A DNA stretch of 64,000 nucleotides from Symbiodinium microadriaticum (lineage: Eukaryota > Sar > Dinophyceae > Suessiales > Symbiodiniaceae), in the NCBI GenBank assembly GCA_001939145.1, contig LSRX01000075.1:1048061-1112060 (forward strand). Direction: 5' to 3'. The notes below the pieces were generated by a model. That model was not told where the DNA came from and searched no databases. It saw only the letters and a program-made list of their open reading frames with translations. Below, piece after piece: positions 44,513 to 57,402 of this stretch. The position numbers were made by a program, and so were the translations under genes. Each line of letters starts with the position of its first letter. The first letter of the stretch is position 1.

Positions 44513-46037
44513 GTATGTTTTTGCATACCTACGTACATGGAGCCATTATTGTTGCGATATTCCTTCAATGAAGCAGGCCGTGGAGCACCACTTTCCGCAG
44601 GGTGTCTCTCTGCAGGAAGGTGCGGATGTGTCGTTGGATCTGAGGCACAAGGCTGGAAGTCTAGGGCTTCGGGTACATCTTGTGGACCGATTAGGGTCCA
44701 GGGTACATTTTGTTAAGGGAGTTGGCTTAAGATGCCCTGCGGGTTCGCAGTCTGAGTCTGAACTCCATATAGTGGAGGATCTCTGACAGCAATTCTGTCA
44801 AGAAGCGCACTGCACGCGCAGGAAAGCCCTGCTCTCAGCTAAGGTTACATGCGTTTTCAATGGTCTATAACTCAATATCCGAAACCTACAGGTCCTCAAA
44901 ACTTATCCAAAGTATGAACTTCGCTGACCACACCGAACATCCTCAGTGGCAGAATCTCCATCCTCACGGAGGTACTCACGATCTGATGAAATGTGATAAA
45001 ACCAGGCGTCGCAAAGCGGCCGCAAACCATGGACCCTGACGCTTACGGGTTCCCTTGAGAAGAACAAACATCAGAGGTGCTTCAGCTGGAAACCTGACGC
45101 CACAGGAGCCATAGACATCAAGAACAACGACAGTACCCGAAACAGCAGGAATGACCGTAATCAGAATCCTAGTAGCATCCATGACAATGACAGATAATGA
45201 CAGCAGCAGCCAAAATGACGGACAAAAACAGAAGCTTCCATCCCAACCGTCGATTCACAGCATAAGGATGCATACGGCCTCGATGGCTGCGACACTCCGG
45301 CACCAGGAGCGACGCCCGCTGAGGATGAGCATGGCCTCCGGCACAAAACGAGAGATGATGGTGAGTTTACCATGTTATCAATCGTGCTGATGTGCTAGAC
45401 GGGACAAACACGCAAATCAACAAATAGGTCGATCTGTTGTATCTGGTTGTGCAACCATGCGTATCTACATATGCACAGCAGTGCATCTGAGCTGAGCCTC
45501 TGGAAAGTAGGTCACGTATATTACAGGCCGTGTTCACTGCGTGACATACACATACACATATGCGCATATCACAGGTACTAACTTACTTAGTTAATAATTC
45601 TTAGTTACTAAATTACTAAATTACTTCAATCGTTACTTGGCCACCTAATTACTTGGTTACTTACTGACTTAGTGACTTGGTTAATGACCAAGTTCAACAA
45701 TTGCTTGGTTTGGTTACTTGGTTACGTAGCTAGTTGGTTACTTAGTTATAGTTGCTTACCTTACTTAGCTGCTTCGTGACTTAGCTGACTTGGCTATTCA
45801 GGTAAAATTTACTTAACTATTCAGCTATTTACTTGTAGATACGTAGTCACGTACTCACTCACCGACGTACTTACTTAATCCTACTTACATACTTGCTTAT
45901 GTACTTCGCTTACTTACATACTTACTTCCTTGCGTCCGTCCGTCCCTCAGTCACTCCCTCCATACCCCCCTTCTCCACCTCTATCCTTCCATGCAAAAGA
46001 CGGACGGACACACACCTACACCAGCAAAAAACACGTG

Positions 46038-46262
46038 TATGCACACCGAAATACTGGCACCAAGTCTGTGCTCAGTAAACACACACATACAGTGACATAC
46101 ATACATACATACATACATACATACATACATACATACATACATACATACATACACACCGAAAAACTGGCACCAAGTCTGTCCTCAGCAAGCACATACATAC
46201 ATACATAGGCATGCATACATACATACATACATACATACATACATACATGAGCACATACATAC
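46038..46262. repeat. ACAT arrays with a duplicated 45-bp cassette
   Basis: Two (ACAT)n arrays (46088-46155 and 46189-46262). Before each sits a cassette beginning ACACCGAAA and continuing ACTGGCACCAAGTCTGT..CTCAG (46038-46083 and 46151-46194), with a few differences. The cassette plus array is thus a two-copy tandem unit. Confidence 0.8.
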
Positions 46263-47399
46263 AACATGTATTAAAGCATTCATGCACTATTCTTGATTTA
46301 GTTGGTTTACCCAAATTTCTGGCATGCATCGCGCAGCTAACCAAAACGGCATGATGCATGTACTGTGTATATGCCATGAAACGATGTAGCCGGACGGCTC
46401 TGACTATTCCTCCCTGGAGGCCATATTCCCGGTAGTATCATGGAGTTCTCAAACCAAAACCGTTGTCCAAGTGTTGCACCATGTATTGAAGCTCTCGGTT
46501 TGGAATTCCTTTTTCCTTCGGATTACCTCACATTTCGTCTGTGACGCCGATGAAATCGTTATGACGTGCCCTAATACGTAGTGCAAGACTTTTGCTCCCA
46601 CTGCGGGAGTGATATTATGTGCAATTTCGGTGGTGGTGTGCACTTGGTATTCTGGTGGTCGCCCCAGTAGTTAAACGTGTCAACCATGAAAACAGTGTTG
46701 AAACGCACAACTCTACCGTCGACACAGTCCTCCTGCCAAAATGAATAACAGCATATACATAACATAAGGGCGGAATTATTCGAACCGTGTGTTGGGGTTT
46801 CTTCTACTACAGTTTTGACCAGGACTATAAGGGAACAGTATTACTACTTATTAGAACGATGGGCTTGCCATGGCTTGCCAGGCCCCAGGCAGAAGCACGC
46901 CAGCAGCCACGAAGGCCTGGAAATCTTCAGCCAGAACTAATAATGCTGTTGAGCCTTTTAGGGTTTTTCCTTGTTGGGATGAGGCGGAAATATATTTGCT
47001 ATGGCCCCAGCGGAAGCGGCAATCAGTGGTTTCCTTTAATTTTCCATCCGGGAACTTCCTTCCCCTCCGTATGACCCACCCCACTAGAATTGGATTTTGG
47101 CGGGTGATAGCGGCAGTCGTGAAAGCACGAAGTTGCCTGTGGGAACGTGGTGCTATAACTTCCTTGCTTTCCATTGGCTGTTCCGTGCCGCAGCCAAAGG
47201 CTGACAGTCACCGAATCACCGCCACCTAGATTCGCTGCGATAGAGCTCCCAGGCACGTACGCATCTTGGCCTTTGGCCTGCTTGCTGGACAACTTCCTGC
47301 ATACGCCGCTTTGTTCATCGCCGCGCGGTTGTTGATCTGTTGGGCTTTACGGGCCCCAAGGAACTTTCTGTTACAGGCCGCTGTCAAAAGAGGCAGTTC

Positions 47400-48770
47400 A
47401 CCACGTGGTTTTTCGCAGCCGCAGTGTGGGTTCAGGTGATCTTGGAACCCAAGCGCCAGGCAAAGAATGGCGCTGCATAAAGTCCTCCAAGACGCTTTTC
47501 TGAGGAATCAGGTTTCGAAGTTTGATCACACGAGCCTTGCTCCAATAAACGATAAAAACACTTCTATCGTTTCTATCGGCAAGATGAAGCAGCATGCGCA
47601 GAGCAGGCTGACTGTCTTCAGACAAGGCGGCCAGTCCAACCGTCAGGACCGGAACTTCCTTTAGGCAAGCATTCAGATAGCAATCATGGGCTCCAAGCTC
47701 CAACCCCAATGACGTGAACGCCAGGGAAAGGACGTAAAGCCATGCGACAAACTTCTTGCGGGACCTGAGGGCAACACCAGGTACAAACAAGGATCTTCAC
47801 TTGCGCCAGGACACCACTTGGCAGTGTGCGCAGCCAACTCCGGCCAAACACTGGGCCGGTAAGCCACCTCACCAAACAAGCTACGGGAATCAACCTCAGC
47901 AAGATGCCTGTTAAGCCACGAAGAAGCTTTGGACCTGACGCACGTGTGAACCTTCCACTCAGAACATCGCGCTTTGCGCAAGCGCTCAAGGGCATGGGTG
48001 ATTTGGAAGCTCACCACTTCGCAGCTTGTTTCTCAAGGCAGCCGTACGGCGAGCATGAAGCCGACGTTGCGTCTTAACAGCTTACGGGCTTGGACCGATA
48101 TCCCAAGCTCCATGAGGAGACGACAGTTTGCAAACAACACGGTCCACCGAACCACCAGCTTGGACATGCCAACAGGGCCAAGCCAGGTCAACATTGCGAG
48201 ACAGAGCGCCTCGGAAACGAGCCCAGGCCTCCGGAGTCCGAAGGAGCTCATTACCGGGGAGCACGAAACATATGCGGAAGGAACAAGCACTTCTTGTAAC
48301 ATGAAGGCATCCGGCTGTCTGTTAAACCGGAGCTTTGCAATCTTTTTTCAGGCGCCGCTCCAGCGAACCAACATTCCAAGTGATAAGACTGAAACTCGCT
48401 CATGTGACTACGGCAGCTACAGGCCAGGGAAGCGAAGCTTCGCCTGCGGCCTGCGAGATCTAACAGTGTGGCGGATGCACTTGTTTTCCCGTCAGCTGAG
48501 ATCTCTTGGTCAGCAAGCTCCGGATGGCCTTCGTGGAATATGTAACAGAGGCACTTTCACCAGAGTGGAGGTGAAGCAAACGGAAAAACCTGCAGCGACC
48601 GCTGTCAAGGCACTTAGCACGCCCAGGATGCATGGAAAACCTTGGGTTGAGCACATCGCGGGGAACCACCTCCAAGTTGCGAGAGCCTTCAGGTCGCAAC
48701 TCAAGCGATCTACTGAAGCACTCGAGGCGCCCAGCTTCACCACGCACGATAGAAAGCTTCTTCACTTCAC
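47400..48770 (-). mobile_element. Decayed LINE-type retroelement, copy 1
   Basis: This stretch aligns by eye over most of its length with 57480-59090. Shared blocks include CGGCAAGAT.AA.CGCATG, GGACTGTCTTC.G.CAAGGC, AAGCCACG.AGAAGCTTTGGACC and the region encoding KKLSIVRGEA...RLECFSR...ELRPEG on the minus strand. Copy 2 continues into a reverse transcriptase on the minus strand, which sets the orientation. Here no intact frame remains: stops and frameshifts occur throughout. A 267-codon plus-strand frame (47974-48777) is treated as an antisense shadow. Ends are not defined; no poly-A tail or target duplication was identified. Confidence 0.5.
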
Positions 48771-50699
48771 TGCTTGATGAACCGCCTCATTGTCCAAAGG
48801 AGCGCACAGAGGGAGCACCTGGATTCCTGCGAACCAGCATGCGCCGACGATGCGCATGGCACGCCGGCCCCGACCCCGCGGGTGCCCTCACCCCCACCCC
48901 GCGTNCCTCACCCCCACCCCGCGTCCGAGGCGCACGATTCACTAGAAACCCTAAGGAAAAAAAATATAGGTAGTTGTTTATATAGGCCCTCATACTAGGG
49001 TTGGGGGGGTTTGGTTTTGACACCGCCACGAAGAGCGGTAGCAAGACATGCAATCCTCGCATGATGCAGACATACGCAGGCCCACTTCTTCTTCCAATGC
49101 TACCACCACATCGATTGAAGCAAAACAGAATGCCGGCACTGCCCAGGATCCCAGGATCTACCACAGCAGAACGCTGCCGGGACGTCTCGCGAAAATCAAA
49201 CAGATTCGGCAAGTCCCCGGGAGCCGAGCAGATTTGGCGGCGACGCCGTTTGGCTAGCTGGATCTTGGCGTGAAGCATCCTGATATCGAAGCAGTTCACT
49301 TTGGACTAATGGGCCACATCTGCGAGATGAGAAGCTCTGCGAGATGAGAAGCTCTCTTATCCTATCTAGTGCACCACCTTATTAGGTAGCGGCTTGATGG
49401 GCCGAGAGTCTACAGTAAGGGCTCCGCAGCCCTGTCAGTCGAAAGTTAATCAACCTCACTCAGCTCGTGCAGGAATCAACTACTCCGAGATAGAGTGGCA
49501 TTTTCAGGGCCATGGGATTCGTGGTAGGATTTTGTGCTTGCTTTCGCAATGTCGAACTGCCAGTCCTTCACATTGTATCATGCGCACTGCTCTGCTTCCA
49601 GTCTAGACTACCGTGATTGCACCCTGACCAAACTTCATTAGGCCAAGAAACGGGCATAAACAGTGAAGCGCTCACCCTATGCGCTCAAAGCAAAGCCTCT
49701 AGAGCCCAAAAATATCTCCTTAGGGTCCAATGGAACTATGACCCCGTTCTCAAACCCTAATCCCTAAACTTCCAAAACCCGAAACTCGAAACCCCCAAAC
49801 CCCTAAACATCCCCTACGCCCTAATTCGTATGAACCCGGCGCCGGGCCCCGGGCAGGACTGAGACGCAAGCCTGGCGACTGAGTTGGAGACTCCGACTTG
49901 TGGATTCACGCGTAAGTCAGGGCCCTGAATGACATGAATCGGATTCTATCGGGGGGCTCTTTAGGGGGGCCTCTATAAGTCTATAAGGGTTTAGGGTACT
50001 ATCTGAGGTATTCCTAGTTCGAACGGCGTTTTGGGGTTTATCAGTGTACCTGTCTGGGGACTATGAGGGAACACTTTAACTATTCAGACCCGTATTGCTA
50101 CTAGTACCATATGTAGTATAGTGATTCCAAAAAGCTTTGTGCAATTGTGGCCGCATGGATGATCTGGATCCCAAACAGCCATGGGCAAGTGTGGCCTTAC
50201 CGGATGATCTGGAGGGTGAACGTCCCTTCCCTGCAGGTTTAGCTTGACATAGATGACATCAAGGCATCTTCAAGCCTCTACGAAGTCGGACGGAAACCAC
50301 GAGGACTGGGTTCAGGGTGGAGGCCGCAGAGAGGGGGAAGGATTCACCCAGCGTGGGAGGCTCATGGCTGAAATCTGCAATGTTCTTTTTTTGTTAGGGA
50401 TTCGGGTTTAGGGTTTAGGGAAAAGCTGCCTTGAAGCAAGACGACAGGTGTCGCTTTCTTCTCCTCCATCGAGCGAGCTGCACCCGGTGCAGCGAACACC
50501 TCATCAGGGAGTGTTGTACATCAAAGCTTTAATGAGGAGTTGGGGTTAGGAGGACCCTTGGGGAACTTGGGATATAGACCCTCTCAATCAGGTCCCTTTG
50601 AAGAGGGCCATAAGTAGGATTCAGAAGGGTGCCCTTTGAGGGGCTTCCCTAGTACTACCTAGGAGTAATGGACCTCAGGCGGAAGACCGAGTGTCCCCG

Positions 50700-50910
50700 C
50701 ATATACTGTGATAACATGGAATAGACTATACTACACTATAACACTAGAAAATCTATCATACTATATGTCAGCCTAACATATGCTAAAAATGTCATATAAT
50801 AAGTATACTATACCATGCTATACTATACTATACTATACTATACTGTACTATACTAGACTATACTATACTATACGATACTTTCTACGATACCATACTAATA
50901 CTCTACTCGA
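50700..50910. repeat. TATAC-type simple-sequence tract
   Basis: Tandem TATAC/TATAG words, similar in style to the AT-rich tracts at the start of the window and at 35.7-37.8 kb. Confidence 0.8.
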
Positions 50911-50925
50911 CTCTGCGATAATGCT

Positions 50926-51026
50926 GTTGATGATGTAAATCTTCCTTTACCTTACGGATCCTAAACTATGGGAGTCATGGGTATATTCCTTATTATTGTG
51001 GGCAATGCAGGATTTATACCATCAAC
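50926..51026 (-). mobile_element. Short inverted-repeat (MITE-like) element, copy 2
   Basis: Read on the minus strand it begins GTTGATGGTATAAATCCTGC and continues ATTGCCCACAATAATAAGG, closely matching the element at 23542-23638 (ATTACCCATAATAAGG), and ends in GATTTACATCATCAAC. It is 101 bp long. The 3' arm has diverged more than in copy 1. Confidence 0.6.
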
Positions 51027-52047
51027 CCCTATAAACCCTAAACCCCTAAACCCTAAACCCCGTATCAGCCCGATCAACCGTATGAGCTTGAGAAGCCCAG
51101 CCCCGGGCAGGAGGTGCCCGGACGCGCGCAGCGCCCCGAGGAGCTGCCGCGTCCGGCGCTGCCGGCGTAGCCGCGCAGCGCGCTTGAGGGACCACCTCCG
51201 TGAACTGCGGATGGGCACACCCTGTTTTAGGTCATTTTTAGGTGTAGGGTTTATAAGTTTAGGGTTTATGGTGAAGTGTTTCAAGACACTGCGCGGCACA
51301 TGCACGCGGCGTGTCCGTCCCGGTGGGTATCTGAGACTGAATATCTACTGCGCTCCGCATGCGGAGGCCAAGGCCTTCGCAGAACTTGTATAGGCTGGGC
51401 CCCAGACACAAACTGGCTCACGGCACGAAATTTGGCGCGCAGCTGTCCAGCTCGCCGCTGCAGCCGCACGCTGCGAACTTGACCAAGAAGCTGCCTGACA
51501 AGAACGCTCATTTGGCTTAAGGGCTCAGAGGCTCCACTCGGAGAAGTCTGGCAGCTTGCGGGCTGGGAGCTGAGAGCTTGGGATTGACCTACATTCCTGT
51601 CAGGTCCCTCACATCCTACGACCTACGAGCACTGCAAGGGCTTGGGAGCCGACAGCAGCCACCCGGAGGCACGGAATGCGGCGACGAGGCGCCGTCGACG
51701 CTTCAGGCGCATCTCGCGTCGATGACGGCTCAGCTGATACCTCACGTTTGAAACGCCATTCTGAGATTCGATTCTTGAGAGCAACATTCACGTATCCAGG
51801 TTGCGCTGTCATCCTGGACAGCTTTGGAGTTTGAGGCTTGCGGCTTGGCAGACACGGGCTGCTGCCCAGACTGTCGCCAGCATGGCCGGGACTGTGCTGC
51901 ATGACACACATCCTACGACTCCTCTGACGGTGTGAGATCACTACATGACGACATGTCTACCAACGATGATTGCTGCTTCTGCTAACATCGAGACTTCGTC
52001 GTCTGATAGCCTTAGCCTGCTAGCCTTAGAAGTGCCTTTGATTCCTG

Positions 52048-52586
52048 CTAAGCTCCCGACACCATCGCCGCAGCCGCTCGCCAGAGACCCCGAAGCTGGC
52101 GCTTACGCCGCCTCTTCTGCACCTGGCCCGGCGAGAAGCTTTCGGCTCTCGAGACCTGAAGGATCCTGAAGATCATGTCCCGCCTCGTCTTTGACTCCCT
52201 GGTAGCGGCGCCATCTTGCTTGCATGGCCTGGGCTCATGCGGAGGAGGCCCGTACCAGAGCGCCAGGAAAAACCTGAGGACCCGGGCGATGAGCTTAGCT
52301 TTCTCGGCCTGAAACTGCCGGACAGCCACCCAGGCCTCGGCGTGGCTGGGGAACGAGAGCATCGGCTTTCGAGGGGTTGAAGAAAGGGGTGCACTAGCTG
52401 GGGATATCTCGGGAGGTTCATGGTGCTCTCGAAATGTGGCGAAGAATGTACCGATGGCGCCAAGGCTCCAGAAGCAACGTGCTGCAGTGAAAGCGCTCCT
52501 CTTTTCTCCGTGAGAGAAATCAAGCGAGCCTCAGTAGATCCACGGCTCAGAAACGCCGAGAGACTGGCAGGAGACATGGAGCTCAT
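52048..52586 (-). CDS. Weak candidate: small basic hypothetical protein
   Basis: A minus-strand frame starting at 52586 (MSSMSPASLSAFLSRG...) and a second frame ending at 52048 (...HAEAWVAVRQFQAEKAKLIARVLRFFLALWYG... then a basic RRRKRQLRGLWRA tail) together resemble one coding sequence with a frame change near 52440. The change would be a very small intron or an indel. The second part has helix-like periodicity and a plausible end, but no family is recognised. Same strand as all other genes. It could be chance in GC-rich DNA. Confidence 0.25.
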
Positions 52587-53068
52587 GTGAGAATACTGCC
52601 GAGCTGCCCTCCCTATAATTAGAATAAGGCGTGGGGCATATCGCAGAACATTTGTATCATGTACTACAAGCGAATACTATTTCTAACTGTTTTGAGCCCT
52701 AGATGAAACCCTGTGAAATCACAAGCACGCAACTGGTCGCCTCGAGATCCTTCTGCCGCAGCAGGGAGACTCCCTCTATCAAGTCTGCGGCAACCTGCAG
52801 ATCGCAGCAGGCTTATAGTATGCTACTGTAAAATATAATAAAGAAAGCATAGTAACATAGTAGAATATGTTGCTTCAGCTCCCAACTCTTTGCTCTTCTA
52901 TGACCGGTGACTGAGAAACTTCGCTGGATAGGGGCACACAGAACTGAGTCGCAAGCAATATCGACATCCTTCTCAGTGCAATAGCCTGAGGTGCAACAAC
53001 AAGAAGACCCGTACCGGCCCTCATGCGTGCGGCGGTCGCTCTCATCCCAGGTGCCAATCGTGGTTCCC

Positions 53069-55819
53069 ATGTTTCTGCGCTATGAATTTGGAGTGAGCTG
53101 GTTTGGCAACGCTATGTTTGTACAAAGATTTTGTGCAGGAGGTTCACGCGCCTTCGACGCTCGGCCTCCCTCAGCACAATCATGAGCGTTGCTTGGCCGG
53201 AGACGGGCCAGACCATTTTGACATAAAAGATCCAGCACGCAGGCTGAAGCCAGAAGACACGCCTAATCACCCTCCAAGTCCCCACCCACATGATCGTGCC
53301 AACCGTGCTGGATCAGGTTTGCCAGGAAAGGCCTTCAAAGAAGGGCTTCGCTGACGAGTTCCGAAGAACCAAAACTTATGAATTTTGCAAGAGGTCCGGC
53401 TGAGTAGCCTCCCTATCTACGCTAATTGAATCTACAACACCCTGCACACCCTTGCTCTCCTAGGCGGCCTCTTTGACATCCAAGTTGACGATGTCCGGCT
53501 TCGACATCGAGGCATCCTCCTCCTCGTCCTCACCTGGGAGTCCGTCCAGCTGCTTCAGTTCGTCCTCGGTGAACATGAACCTCATGGCCTTGCGGATGAT
53601 GGCCAGCGACGCCATGAAGAACGGGAACACCACGGATGTTTCCTTTATAGCTTTCAACCCTTACAGAATGCCAAGACAGACGACCTGGACGACGGTGTAC
53701 AGGTGCACTCGACTGATGGGCAGCTTCTGGACGTAGTGGTACTGCGGGTACTTGGCCGGGTCCCAGATGAGCCACAACTTTAGCCGGTCGAAGAGGTTGT
53801 TGCCGGTCAGGCTCGCGATTCCCATGTAGAAGAACACGCCCTGCAGCACGGCCCGCGGCAGGAACTTCAGCACTGGTGCCAGGAAGAGTGCTGAGCCTAT
53901 AAGCACGTGAATCCTTAGCTGCCGAGTTCATAAGCCCACAAAAGTGCAGATTTCAGTTCTATAGAGGGGATATAACCTTGCCCCAAAAAGTGTCAAGTGT
54001 ACTCATTCAGCTACTAAGAATCAAGAAGTTAGTAGCACGCTGCTCCACGACCTTCGTAGGCACCTTGCGCTCACCTTCGGGAAGTTGCTTCACCTCGTAA
54101 GTGGTCAACGAGATCACATGGGTAATGCTCGGCACCGTGGAGGCCACGGACAAGGGCAGGCCCAGCACAGCACAGACGGGCAGCGTGAGTGCTCCCCGAA
54201 CAAACCTTGGTCACTCTTAGGAAGGAAAAACGGAGCTATCCTTTTTTTCGGCTCCGTCCATTTGGAAACCACAACCCAATCAAAAGGATCATGAATAGTG
54301 ACACGCAGCAAATCAAGATGATAAGCAGCCGGCTTCTTCAGATTGTTGGAGGGTCTGTTCACGATCACAGATGTGAGATTCTGATCCAGGTAACCCAAGA
54401 CTGCGAAGCCGATCGCCTTGGGTGCGTGTGAGGCGGCACTAGTTAATTACGCATATGTTCACCTACAACCCCGAACTACAAGAGACCAAAACCATGTCCT
54501 ATACTCTACGACTCTATGGCCGAGAAGTCGCCGGGAGGATCGCATAAGCAATACCCCAGGCCGGGAAGGGGCGGTCCATGCCCGCGGGATTAATGATCCA
54601 CGGCCGCTTGCTGCCATCGGACAAGCTCAAGTTTGGGGAAAAGTCCGCGTCCACCTGCAACATCCTCAGGCCTGTGTCGTTGGAGTAAATGGCGGCCAAC
54701 GCAGAGCCACTCACCAAGGCGATGGTCACTGCGAAATTGGCCGCAAAGTTGCGAACGAACCGAAAAGTCCAGGGGTTTCGGCGGAAACTGGACAAGTATG
54801 TTGCCAAACCAAATGTCCAAATGAACAAGAGAGCTTCAAACATGCAGTTCGTCAGCGTCAACCTGCTTTCCGTGAAATTCTCGATGATCGGCCGGGCTCC
54901 GTCGATGATGAAGATGAGCGAGATCAATCCTAGGCTTTTCAATAGTAATAACGTCAACCCCCTTGTTAATTCTATTGAAATCGGAACCCAGAAACAAAAT
55001 GCAACAACAATATAATTATCACTGAACAACCCAAGGCCTAGAATCCAGCGAAGATGTCTTCGCTGAACATCGTGACGTGCTTCATGAGCGCACACAAGTC
55101 GAAGACCGCCACCAAGACAGTGAAGAGGGAGCACCACATGCATGTCCAGAAGTAAAATGGCATGAACTCCACGTCCACGGCGACTGCCAGATCATAGACG
55201 ACAAGCGTGTAGGCCAAGAACGGACCGGTAGCTCCCAAAATCGAAAGGGGTTGGCCGGAAAATGTCGAGAAGATCAGACCGCTGATACATGTGCTCATGA
55301 TCATTTCCATCACTCCGAACTGGCCGTTCGTGCCGTCAAGGAACCGACTGCCAAAGGTAATCGCAGGAGCAAGGGCTGCGATGAACCTTACAGCCACAAT
55401 TGGCCAAGTAGAAACATTACACTCCCAGAATAACAGCACTCTACAATAATTCAAAAAAAGTCTGCATTTTGCAACACGAAAGAACAGATACAGGATGGAC
55501 GATACCGATTTCTGGAAGTTCTCCGGTTTGAAAGCATCCGTCCAATCACTGCAGTACAGCGGTGCTCGCCTGCGGATGTCGAGTCGCAGGCCCCCTGCCA
55601 GCTTTCCAGTGAAGTCCAAAGGACCGTAATCCTTCTTCGGGGCATGTGCGATGTTTCCGGACTCGTAACGGTACACGGCCTCGGCCTCCGCCATGATGAA
55701 GCGATCAAGGATGTTTGTAGGAAGCGCTAACAAAAGATTGTGCCGAAAGACCTCGACCCGAACCGGCCCCGCCGTTGTTGGATTGTTCCTGCAATTACGA
55801 CTTCAACACGCAGCACTGC
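53069..55819. repeat. Segmental duplication, SLC4 unit B
   Basis: Near-identical partner of 28446-31173, including all five introns and the 3' flank. All six exons have exactly the same lengths as in unit A (209, 341, 398, 110, 183 and 454 nt). Confidence 0.9.
53460..55694 (-). pseudogene. SLC4-family anion transporter, copy B (premature stop)
   Basis: Exons 55694-55486, 55386-55046, 54929-54532, 54416-54307, 54205-54023 and 53913-53460 match copy A in length and phase. Residue 498, Tyr (TAT) in copy A, is TAA at 53661-53663 here, so translation should end at 497 residues. This loses the last membrane segment (VVFPFFMASLAIIRK) and the acidic tail. The remaining 66 codons after the stop are still intact and nearly identical to copy A, so the break is recent or tolerated. 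Alternatives: stop-codon readthrough, mRNA editing, a sequencing error, or use of the GTAAGG at the stop as a new splice donor. Otherwise same family and membrane role as copy A. Confidence 0.8.
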
Positions 55820-56375
55820 ATACGTCGTCGGAAATCAAGTGATGGCCTGGTACTGTATGGGCAAAAAATTTCCCCTAAGCCCTAACCCTAACCTTAGCTT
55901 TAACCGTAGTCTTACATGCACGCGAGTCCGTTCTACCACACAACTCTCCTGACTAGGCAGGACCGCCACTTCGTTAATTGTGAGGGTTACTTGCCGCCGT
56001 TCTAAGTGGTACTTGTCGGTAATAATTCCCTCTCCCTCTCCCTCCCCCTCCCCCTCCCTCCCGCCCCTTCCTTTGGCATGCGAAACAACGTTTGGGGCTC
56101 TCAAGATGTCAGCGGTTTTTCCATTTGCACCTGTTCAGGTCAGGGTACGGCTTTGGATCCTCCAGCACTGCTTGCACCAGACTTCTTGCGGCGCTTGTTG
56201 TTGCTTTACTGCTCCTGCGAATCATCATCGACTGGACGGTGCCTGGTGGGTGTATCAGCTGAGTTCGTACAGTCACTCTGATGCTTGTTGTTGACATGTT
56301 GCAAGGCAATCTCGGCACTCCCCGAAGGATGAAGAAACTCATTCGGGCGGTCAGTTTTGCTGGAAGCGGTCGTGT
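55640..56375. repeat. 5' flank duplication, SLC4 unit B
   Basis: The start of exon 1 and about 680 bp upstream of it resemble 60180-60965, including a pyrimidine-rich CTCTCCCTCTCC tract (about 56029-56065) and the blocks GGGGCTCTCAAGATGTCA, CGACTGGACGGTGCCTGGTG and AACTCATTCGGGCGGTCA. This may contain the gene's promoter and leader, but no motif identifies it. Confidence 0.8.
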
Positions 56376-56982
56376 GTTCGGCCACCTTGTCAATGTCAAC
56401 CTGTTTCCATGAACCGGCTTGCATCTCCGGCACAGTGGCAAAATTGCCTTGCCAGATCCATTCGATGTAGCTTTGCCGACACGGCTGAGCCGCTGTACAA
56501 GAAAAACACCATCCTGCGCCCTGCTTTGCTGGAGCAGGTCTGCGTGCCTCACAACTCCGAAGCGTCGGAACCGTGGCAGCTAGCATGCATAAATGCAACA
56601 AAAAGTGGCTCGAAAAGGCTCCAGCAACACCTAACGAGGGATCTTTAACCTTAGCATCAAAACACTACACGTGCTGCCACATAGGTCACACTAGCATATA
56701 CACGTGTGAGTTACCCTTGCGCATGGTGAACCAAAGTTCCACAGTATCTCTGCAAGAGGTACTTTCAGATCGGAAATCAGCTCTTTCAAGAATCGAGAAT
56801 TTGCACGCCGTTTCATCAAGCTTACTTTGCACCACGCTCTCGCTTCACCTGCAAGGGCACACGGACACTTATCCAGTCAACAAGGCCTGCCTCAGCGCCC
56901 TATGAAGATCGTCAGACGCCTGCAGGGCGCTCTCAAACTGCAAGCATCATCAATCGTCGTCACCTATTAAGAAGCAGTCATC

Positions 56983-57402
56983 TCAGTCTGCGTAGGTGAA
57001 AGCAATAAGTTGAGGCCCTGCCCCAAGCACTTGACGCTCCCGCGCAGCTGCCACCAAGTTGCAGTAATAACAAAGGGAGTGACGGAGTGACGCAGCAATC
57101 GATACAGAGAGTATACGCCTCGGATTGGCATAATGACGCAAAAAAAAAAAACCAAAAAGCACATCCGGAAGACCAGCTTGGCGCGCCAGCTCAGCTATCG
57201 CAGGGCATAAGAGCGCGTCAAAGAACTTAGCCTGATCCAGGGCCAAGACATGACGAGGACGGACATTATCCAACTTCGCATCTTCCAAGAGAAGGCATGC
57301 ACCTCTGCATGCACCATAGAGACCAGGAGGCCACCAAGAGGCATCAACATCGGCACAGGCACGAACAAGACGCTTCGCCCAACAGTGATAGAAGACACTC
57401 AT
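56983..57402 (-). pseudogene. Reverse transcriptase fragment of a LINE-type retroelement
   Basis: Minus-strand frame of 139 residues with the order typical of non-LTR reverse transcriptases: MSVFYHCWAKRLVR (the finger region after the usual RPI motif), ACRGACLLLEDA, then motif A as LALDQAKFFDALL with the first catalytic Asp, followed by a helix ELARQAGLPDVL. A motif-B-like region is degenerate (SLCYYCNLVAAARE). The frame ends in FTYAD followed by a stop and then Asp-Asp, a damaged motif C. It is not functional as it stands. It matches, by pattern, reverse transcriptases that are abundant in dinoflagellate genomes. Confidence 0.6.

Larger units (their letters stand above)
37781..46850. other. 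Gene-poor region with many telomere-like tracts and microsatellites
   Basis: No gene family recognised. Short exon-like GC-rich islands (38.6-39.2 kb, 42.4-42.8 kb) have only frames under 95 codons. Single telomere-like clusters not listed elsewhere lie at about 39225-39252, 43312-43331 and 43976-44048; a TTAC-rich simple tract is at about 45575-45910. Confidence 0.6.
48771..53068. other. Gene-poor region between retroelement copy 1 and SLC4 copy B
   Basis: An undetermined base lies at 48905 in a CCCCACCCCGCG repeat. Telomere-like clusters lie at 49755-49822 and 51030-51063. An AT-rich ACTATACTAT tract is at about 50700-50910. No firm gene; one weak coding candidate is listed at 52048-52586. 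Confidence 0.55.

Noticed and set aside
47974..48777. 267-codon plus-strand frame in retroelement copy 1
   Set aside because: The equivalent frame is broken in copy 2, and the reverse transcriptase in copy 2 sets the coding strand as minus.
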